Below, piece by piece: positions 35,425 to 41,542 of a DNA stretch of 41,542 nt. Position numbers and translations under genes: made by a program. The DNA comes from Phytophthora quininea (Eukaryota; Oomycota; Peronosporomycetes; Peronosporales; Peronosporaceae), in assembly GCA_011947345.1 (NCBI GenBank), contig JAAVTG010000692.1, forward strand, positions 1-41,542, given 5' to 3'. Below the pieces are notes generated by a model, which did not search any database, was not told the DNA's origin, and worked only from the letters and a program-made list of their open reading frames with translations. How positions within the stretch are numbered: position 1 is the first letter of the stretch; each line of letters begins with the position of its first letter.

Positions 35425-35917
35425 CCGCTCAGCGTTCACTTCACGAACCCGTTCCGATAGGCGAAGCAATGATTCGTATGCTGTAACAGCATTTTTTGCC
35501 TGCAATATACGTCTCTAGCCACTCTGGGTACTCGCTATACACTATGCCCGCCGTCACCTTCGCAGTCAGAGCCTCGCCGTCCGTCCGCTTGTCTTGCATG
35601 AGCGTGACAAGCTCGGTACTAAAGGGCACGATCTTAGAGCGTTCACTCCCGCGAGAAGACAGATGTTCCTCGCTGCTAGAATAGCTGTAGTGTCCTCTTC
35701 TCTTGCGCCAGTCGATAGCGTCCATCGAGGGACCCCTTAGCTGCTGTGCTTCCTCCCGCTGGCTTAACCTTATACCGCATGCAAAACTTCATTCTTCGCC
35801 TCTATCGTGTAGTGTTTTCTGCGTTTTCCTTTCTTTTTTTTTTTTTTTGGGGGTGTTGGTGGCAGCAACAGCTTCAGGGGGAGGTTGTCTGCAGGGCATG
35901 TGGCCGTCGTCCTCCAT
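35425..35917 (-). pseudogene. Decayed CENP-B/pogo-like HTH transposase, N-terminal part
   Basis: On minus, an ATG at 35917 (MEDDGHMPC...) opens a basic N-terminus that runs into an A15 tract (plus 35834-35848). A shift of frame there gives KRRKHYTIEAKNEVLHAV, typical of the start of a helix-turn-helix DNA-binding domain in such transposases. Further blocks follow in other frames: GVPRWTLS, then DWRKRRGHYSYSS, then PEWLETYIAGK. After one more slip comes NAVTAYESLLRL, running to the array edge. At least three frame breaks and one in-frame stop make it non-functional. No DDE catalytic part is present; the array has replaced it or lies inside it. Family assignment is from recognised motifs, not a search; a Tc5-type element is the main alternative. 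Confidence 0.6.
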
Positions 35918-35969
35918 TCTACCGCCTGGCAGCCTAACAAATACTGCACGGACGCATCCTATCAGATAA

Positions 35970-35977
35970 TATATATA
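35970..35977 (-). promoter_or_regulatory. Possible TATA element of the transposase relic
   Basis: TATATATA lies about 53 bp upstream of the ATG at 35917 on the minus strand. Position and sequence suit a TATA box, but this is only a sequence match. Confidence 0.25.
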
Positions 35978-36000
35978 AATGTAGGAAGATGATTGGACAA

Positions 36001-36038
36001 AACCAGTGGGGCAGGTGTCATTTTTGCCCCAACCAGTG
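36001..36038. repeat. Hairpin flanked by direct repeats, possible transposon end
   Basis: TGGGGCA (36007-36013) and TGCCCCA (36025-36031) can pair across an 11-bp loop. AACCAGTG occurs at 36001 and again at 36031. It lies upstream of the transposase relic and could be part of a terminal inverted repeat; the matching other end is not visible. Confidence 0.4.
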
Positions 36039-36093
36039 ATTTGCAGGTGGCAGTTCAATTCTGTCCGACGCTGTACCAAGCTTCATCGAAGTA

Positions 36094-36474
36094 GACTCCA
36101 CAGCCTAAGCGTGCGTCAGCCATACGTCTACGCCTCGTTCGCCCTGTTCGCCTCGTTCGCAACATTTGCAATGTTTGCCATGTTTGCCATGTTTGCCATG
36201 TTTGCCATGTTTGCCATGTTTGCAGTCCAAGCAGAACGTTCGAGTTCGTTAGGATAAAGGTGTCCGTTCATCGGATTGGCGGTCCCACTTGCGAGATAGC
36301 CCATAATTAGCCAATTAGCCAGCGCCGAATGGCAGTCGAGGAATCGTCGGTCCTGCGGAAATTTGATGGTGCGAGTTGGAGAGCGTGGTCGTGAATGCGA
36401 GCGCCGGTAAGATGACGGACAAGAGGTGGTCGCGCGGCTTGCTGCGCTAGCATGTGCTGTATCGGGGCGGGTGG
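36094..36474 (-). repeat. Orphan inverted fragment of the array unit
   Basis: This is the reverse complement of unit positions about 540-904 (unit 1 coordinates): it covers the roughly 260-bp unique segment and the 9-bp minisatellite, and ends just before the 19-mers. Apart from repeat number it looks identical to the array by eye. It has five CATGTTTGC copies where most units have two, and the GCGAACAGGGCG variant of unit 5. Beyond 36474 weak similarity may continue to 36491. There is no tRNA. A possible 4-bp AAGT lies beside each end (36089 and 36475), which is weak evidence for a target duplication. Confidence 0.93.
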
Positions 36475-36491
36475 AAGTGTTCAACGAGGGG

Positions 36492-38101
36492 AAAATCATA
36501 CGGTAAACGTAGTCGATAGCAACGTCCGGCTGATTCCATGCCCTATTCTTGAGCCGAAGTTATTGCGATGCTTAATCTACTAACTCAAGGCAGCAACATA
36601 TGCCCTCTCTGAGTCACCGTTTTTGTGCGGCGTTCAAGTGCGTCTAAATAGCGATCGACTACGGGATTGTTGAATCGGCAACGACATCAGTGCCGGTGGA
36701 ATTCTAAAGAGCTCGCAGAGCGTTTTGCTTCGACGGGGGCAGAGTAGTAATAAAGCAAGCAAGCACACTAATGCAGCATGCTTTATAGTTTGCGCCGGCA
36801 GTTATTCCCGCTGGTCGAATCCAGAGAGAACGACACAGTAATTCGAAAAAAAACGCGTAGCCGCACATCGACGACGTCGACTGGTGTTGGCGGGTGTTCA
36901 ACCGCTTGTGTAGGCACAATTGTACGACTCGGGTGTGCGTACAATCGTGCGGCTCGCGTGCATCCAAACCAGTGTGTGTTTGAGGGCGATGGGCGTGTGT
37001 TTTTACGTAGGCGCGTTTTTATTCAGAACTGGATACGAGGATAAGAACAGGAGGTTTAGTGGACAGGAGTGCAGGAGCAGAGAGCACCAGGAAAAGCAGC
37101 TAGCACTAACTCAATCACACTCGTTTTTCGTTTTCCAATCTTAACCACAAGTCCTTCTTCCTCTCAACTCAGCGCTACATCAACTTCCTTTTGATGAGAT
37201 TTACATCGTAACTATATCACTACCTTCTGCGCGACACGCGTACATGATGTATCAAGCTGACTCAAGCGGCAAAATTGGTGCCCCTCGTAAAAAATCCCGG
37301 CGGTTGTCTTGAACAGCGGCAACGACGTCAATAATGTAATGCCTCTTTCGGATCGGGATGTGGAAATGGTGGCGGAAAAGGCAGCTTTCGAAAACATTGC
37401 GAATGGTTTTGGTGGACATCAACATGTTGTTTGTGATCATTTTTGGGGCTAGGTGCTCGCACCTGGCATGCAAAACTTGTTCGCAAAAATAAATGATACA
37501 CTGCATAGTTGAATTTTGAAAGGCTTCCATTCCTCAAGTTTTTAGACGCTGACGTGATTCATTGCCATGCCACCAAACACCACTGTACCTTGTAAAACAT
37601 ATCTTTCGTGAAGATTGTAGAACTTCTCCTGAAGAATGGTTACGTTTGTCTGAGACCAAGTAATCCTGAAATCAGTTTCGATCATAATTTTAGTGCTGGT
37701 GTGGACGAAACTACGATAGAGCACGCTATAATTTTGAACTTTTTGAAGTTCCCTAGTTGAATCTCTTGGCGGCTTTGCTGCGATGATCGACTTCCGCTCA
37801 GGCAACATGAACGCCACACATCTACGATGTATCTAACATACTTTAATAGAGTTGATTTAACACTAATTGCCGTGACTATAGTCATCGTGAAACCCAGACT
37901 TATTGGATCCGTGATCAGGAGACCCTCAATTTAGCTCCTACCATCCTCCAAAGGAGCCACTCTTTTCAGAGAATAACCACTTCCTCTTTCTAGGAATCCT
38001 TCGACACAGAATGTAATTAAGGATTCGTAGAAAAGGGTAAGTAGGGACCACTGTCAAAGCAGAGATTATGTAGTAAAATAATATACACCTCTGACAATAA
38101 T
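36492..38101. other. Unassigned sequence between array fragment and tRNA-Ser
   Basis: I recognise no gene. A diverged 25-bp tandem duplication lies at about 36916-36956 (ACAATTGTACGACTCG / ACAATCGTGCGGCTCG). Minus-strand open stretches at 37252-37530 and 37542-37817 have no recognisable motif. The area may be old transposon sequence, but I cannot show that. Confidence 0.4.
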
Positions 38102-38182
38102 GACAGCTTGGCCGAGTGGTTAAGGCGATGGACTTGAAATCCATTGGGGTAACCCGCGTGAGTTCAAACCTCACAGCTGTCG
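38102..38182 (+). tRNA. tRNA-Ser(UGA)
   Basis: 81 nt with acceptor GACAGCT/AGCTGTC, discriminator G73, D arm TGGCCGAGTGGTTAAGGC, anticodon stem ATGGA/TCCAT around CTTGAAA, a 13-nt long variable arm (class II) and T arm GTGAG/CTCAC around TTCAAAC. The anticodon TGA reads UCA. The long variable arm and G73 are serine identity features. No intron and no encoded CCA. The A box fits the Pol III consensus. It is a single copy outside the array, on the opposite strand from the tRNA-Ala genes. Confidence 0.96.
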
Positions 38183-38203
38183 ATGTTGTCTTTGTTCCCC
38201 TAC

Positions 38204-38207
38204 TTTT
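38204..38207 (+). terminator. Pol III T4 terminator of tRNA-Ser
   Basis: The first run of four T lies 22 bp downstream of the tRNA-Ser 3' end. Confidence 0.6.
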
Positions 38208-39693
38208 CAAATCCTTGCTGAAAGCTTATGTAGATTTGCCACCTGTCCTTTCTAAGTCTCACAAAATCGCTTCCGCTCCTGACTAGCTCGCCGGCCACAA
38301 GCCTGACGACTGGGGCATCAGCCTTGTCGGAGGAAACGCCCCATAAACTTGTCAAAATCCCATAATATCGGTGGTGATACCATCAAACAAACGGGAGGCA
38401 GCCGATGCTGAGTCAGTCCTAGATGGCTGTCAAGTACCCTGTAATATTTGAATCATGCCACGAGTGAGCCCGCGAGGTAAATTCACTCAGCTACGAACTG
38501 TTTATGAGCTCAACAAGCGGTGGAAATAATCCTCGCGACGTAGGATTGACTCACCAAGAGACCACCGCGAAAGGACTAGCCTCGTCGAAAAAGCGAAGGT
38601 GTCAAGGTAGAAGCACACGCAGCTCGTGGATCTGCTGAAGATCTGACAGCGAAAACGGAGGAAGCCTTTCCAGCGTCGCATGGTCACCCCAGAGTGAAAG
38701 CTTTTAAGACGGGCTGGGGCGAGCGTTTCAAGGTCTTGGGCCATAGTGCCCCACGAGGCATTGGGAGCTGCACCTCGTGGTTTCGCTACACTGCTAGTCT
38801 ACTGCGGATACCAGCAAGTGGGATACGGCATTGGGGTGCTCGCCAATCTCCGATGGCCGTCAACCGCGATTCAATAGCAACAGCAATGACAGCTGAACAG
38901 AATTTTCGAGCCTAAGACATTCTTGTCAATAGGCAATGCGTCCGTTAGATATTACAGAGCTTTACCAAGGTGCTGAGAGCGGATTCATATAATGGCGGAT
39001 CAAATTCGTGCGCCAAATGGGTTATGCTAAAATTGCGAGCGATTTTCATGGGGCGAAGATGTGAAGGTGGATCCAATTTCTATAACAGGCAAGTCGAAGG
39101 GTGGTGGTAGGTGGAGACGCTACGTGTAGGTCACGCCTAGGCAAACCGTATTGCTGTTGATCGCGTGGACGAAGTCGAAGGTGGTCCTGAATACATAGTG
39201 AGCGAAGCTTGGGGTGGTGCTAATGATTGGTTTAGATACAATTGTTTGCAACGCCCGAGATGTGTGGTATCATACCAGGTAAGACGTTCCTTGTGTGGAC
39301 ACTTGAACATGCGGGCGAAGATTGGTCGCGAAGTACGCAGTAGTTAATTAATCCGAAAGTGAAAATGATTTAGTTAAACGTATTTAGTAACCTCCTTGTT
39401 TTCTCTTGAATAGAGGCTTTCAAATTCACCGGAAAATGAAAAAAAAAACAGTATCAAATGTACGCTGCAAAAACATTTTTTTCACTTTCACTTCCTGGAA
39501 ACCCGCAAGACACCCTTCTCTTGCGTATATGAGTTACGTACTGCATTGGGCTGACTTCTGACGCATTTACTACAGCTCAGATACGGAACAAGCGACACAG
39601 AACGGCGATTACCCCAAGGCGATAGCATATAACGCGGATACGACGACGCTTCACGACCACTGAAGGACGGCACTAGCTGTCCGAGGCAGCTGA
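38208..39693. other. Unassigned sequence, no gene recognised
   Basis: Only short open stretches occur on either strand. A plus-strand ATG at 38456 gives MPRVSPRGKFTQLRTVYELN before a stop about 25 codons in, followed by further frame breaks. It may be another decayed mobile element, but no family motif is visible. Confidence 0.35.
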
Positions 39694-40945
39694 ACAGAGA
39701 ATCCGCGTGGAGGGGAGTGCGCGTACATCGAGTGTCCAGCTGGAGAGAGTGAGGTGGTGGACGGAGCTCCGTGTTCTCAGTGCCAGCGCGTAGTTCACCA
39801 CATGTGTTCGAACCTGATTTTCGATGGCGAGCTATCCACTCGTGCCTGCTGCGAACAATGCGCAGAGATTCTCGGGGAGAGTGCTGGCGTTGAGTCAGTT
39901 GCAGCCATGCCTTCCACCCCACTACCATTGAGTCGAGCTGCAAGTGCACGTGGAGAACAACCTGATTCTGCCAGCAGCCAATATCAAGATCCAGCTTCAA
40001 GTGTCGCGATGGGCAAGGCTAAGAAGAACGCAAAAGGGAAGATGACACGGAAGAAGTTTCACTTTACCCAAGAAGCGGATATAGATCTGTTGAAGTAGAC
40101 CATCAATCTCCGACCGTTTGCGGCAGCCCATGGCCGCAAAGGCCCGCTGTATCAAGAGATGGCGAACAAACTTGGGAAGAAACACGGCGCTAAGCTATCG
40201 GATCGGACGGTCAAGGAACGGCTGAAACTCCTCGTGGAAGAGTTCACAACAACAGACAGTGCTTTTCGGAAGAGGTTAGGATCTTCAGAGACGTACGAAG
40301 GCTAAACCAACTTCCCACCGATATCTCCATGCAGATGAACAACATCAGCGAGACCAAAAAGACACGAAAAGCAGCAGCTAAGCGCAAAACCGCTCGTTTA
40401 CAGACCAAGGCGAGATTTTGCGTGACCAAGCAACAAAACGAAGATGCCAGCGCAGTTCACGGGAAGGCGACAACTCGGAGATAGCAAGTTCAGCGCGTGA
40501 ACACCAAGAGAATCTGATGGCTGTGACTGATGAAGATCAAGAGCCTGCGGAGTCTACTGTGATCGAGTCAAGCGTGGGTCATACTGAGTCAAGTGTCAGC
40601 GCTCGTTCCAGAATTTCCAGAGGTTCTGTTGGCAACTCGTCGGCTAGTGAGAACTCCGAGCTAGGAGATTACCTCGACTTTCAAATGGAGATGAGAGAGG
40701 AGGAAAAGGCCAGGCAGGAGCACTTGTTTGCCGTCAAATATAAGAAATTCGCTAAGGACAAGATGCGTTGGGAAACAGAAATGGTGTTCAAGAAGGACCT
40801 GGATGAAAACAAGGAGATCAGACGGGCTCATGAACTAGCCATGAGACGTGAGGAATCAAACAATCGCCATGCTGACATGGAGATCCGCAAAGAAGAGGTC
40901 GCTCTACTTCGACAGGTGGTCCTGCAGCTGCAACAACGGCAGTAG
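39694..40945 (+). pseudogene. Broken zinc-finger + SANT/Myb-like gene of a Harbinger-type element
   Basis: The first open stretch (frame open from 39694, no clear ATG) has a Cys/His cluster, CSQCQRVVHHMCSN followed by CCEQC, as in a small zinc-binding module. A basic Lys-rich linker follows, then FHFTQEADIDLLK. A TAG at 40096 interrupts the next part, which continues in the same frame as LRPFAAAHGRKGPLYQEMA and LSDRTVKERLKLLVEEF, a Myb/SANT-like DNA-binding domain. A stop near 40303 and a +1 frame change lead to the last stretch (40418-40945). That stretch is acidic and Ser-rich, then a strongly charged likely coiled coil ending RQVVLQLQQRQ. PIF/Harbinger elements usually pair a Myb/SANT-like protein with a DDE transposase, and the convergent neighbour fits. 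Confidence 0.6.
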
Positions 40946-41037
40946 TTGAGGCTCGTTTCCAAACGAGCTGGTTCTAGCTATTTTTTTAAAATATTTTTTT
41001 CTGTTTGATGTGGTGCTGAAAAAGCAAAAAAGCTTCA
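40946..41037. other. Short spacer between convergent broken genes
   Basis: This 92-bp A/T-rich spacer contains T-runs near 40981-41000. It would hold the overlapping 3' ends of the two convergent genes; no separate feature is seen. Confidence 0.4.
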
Positions 41038-41542
41038 TCACTGCGCGTCGCGTGTACTAGCAACGTACTCCTCGAAATAAGGTGGAGAACACTTGAAGTA
41101 CCTTGAGTTTGTGTTGCCGCCATTGGCGATGGTAACGCAGTTTGTGAGCAAGATGCCAATCCTGTAGAACGTTGCAACAGGTGATGTTCCGACAGCTTGT
41201 TGACGCTTGAAATCGAGGAATAAAAATTGCGATTCACTTGTCCGTAGTACCAATCGGCAGACACCCGCACCGAGCTCATAGCCGCGTTTCACAGCAGCTT
41301 CATTGACATCTATTTGATAGCCTTTGTACGGATAGCAAAACAGATTGTTGCATTCGTAAGCTGAATTACCTTTCCACGAAACGCTGGGTTTGCCTCCAGT
41401 GCCTCCTTGAGTCCGCTTTCGCCAAGCATGAATAGGTCGTGGCAGCGACCATCTACCGGTCCAAACAAGCGACAAATGATACTGTCCGGGGCAATGACTG
41501 TCTGGGACTTCATCGCGTGGACTCTCTTATGGCCGTTGAAGA
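41038..41542 (-). pseudogene. PIF/Harbinger DDE transposase, C-terminal part, frameshifted
   Basis: Read on minus from the window edge, the frame gives FNGHKRVHAMKSQTVIAPD and LFGPVDGRCHD, the region around the second catalytic Asp of Harbinger (DDE_Tnp_4-type) transposases. The frame then changes to YECNNLFCYPYKG. A second change gives MSSVRVSADWYYGQV, where the family normally has the catalytic Glu (SVEW); here it is Asp. A third change gives LDFKRQQAVGTSPVATFYRI and LLTNC to the stop at 41038. Three frame changes plus the altered catalytic residue mean the gene is dead. The N-terminal part lies outside the window. Confidence 0.8.

Noticed and set aside
36704..37144. Overlapping frames on both strands near 36.7-37.1 kb, considered as an LTR or small gene
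   Set aside because: No TG...CA ends, primer-binding site or protein motif could be shown.
37938..38210. Minus-strand frame of 90 codons over the tRNA-Ser
   Set aside because: It is antisense to a well-formed tRNA gene and has no family motif.
39488..40000. Minus-strand frame of 170 codons
   Set aside because: It overlaps, antisense, the recognisable zinc-finger and linker part of the plus-strand relic, and shows no motif of its own.

Overview
The window is nuclear DNA from a eukaryote, most likely an oomycete (Phytophthora-like stramenopile). That placement is an inference. It rests on eukaryotic-type tRNA genes with T-run (Pol III) terminators and on three decayed DNA-transposon genes of types I associate with oomycete genomes: a CENP-B/pogo-like HTH transposase, a zinc-finger plus SANT/Myb-like protein, and a PIF/Harbinger DDE transposase. 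I see no intact protein-coding gene.

Layout. Positions 1-526 are a C/A-rich unique left flank. Positions 527-35424 are one head-to-tail tandem array of 23 complete units and one partial unit; unit lengths run from 1,408 to 1,519 bp. Every unit carries one tRNA-Ala(CGC) gene on the minus strand with a T5 terminator touching its 3' end. Around it sit seven short tandem repeats (periods 9, 19, 23, 8, 9, 8 and 9 bp) and a roughly 330-bp A/C-rich tract. Of the 24 tRNA loci, 14 match the array consensus, 3 share one anticodon-stem substitution, 6 carry small indels, and the last is cut in the variable loop by the array's right edge.

Positions 35425-35917 hold a CENP-B/pogo-like transposase relic that abuts the cut tRNA. 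Positions 36094-36474 are an orphan, inverted and nearly identical piece of the array unit without the tRNA. Positions 36492-39693 are mostly unassigned, apart from a single tRNA-Ser(UGA) at 38102-38182. Positions 39694-41542 contain two convergent broken genes (SANT/Myb-like on plus, DDE transposase on minus) that look like one PIF/Harbinger element running off the window.

Working view: the main feature is a tRNA-bearing satellite, with 24 tRNA-Ala loci in about 35 kb. It resembles in principle the tandem tRNA arrays with internal short repeats known from Entamoeba, but it lies beside oomycete-type transposon relics. Non-adjacent units share private variants, which suggests exchange among units. 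Many differences between units are homopolymer-length changes, which could be real slippage or sequencing error.
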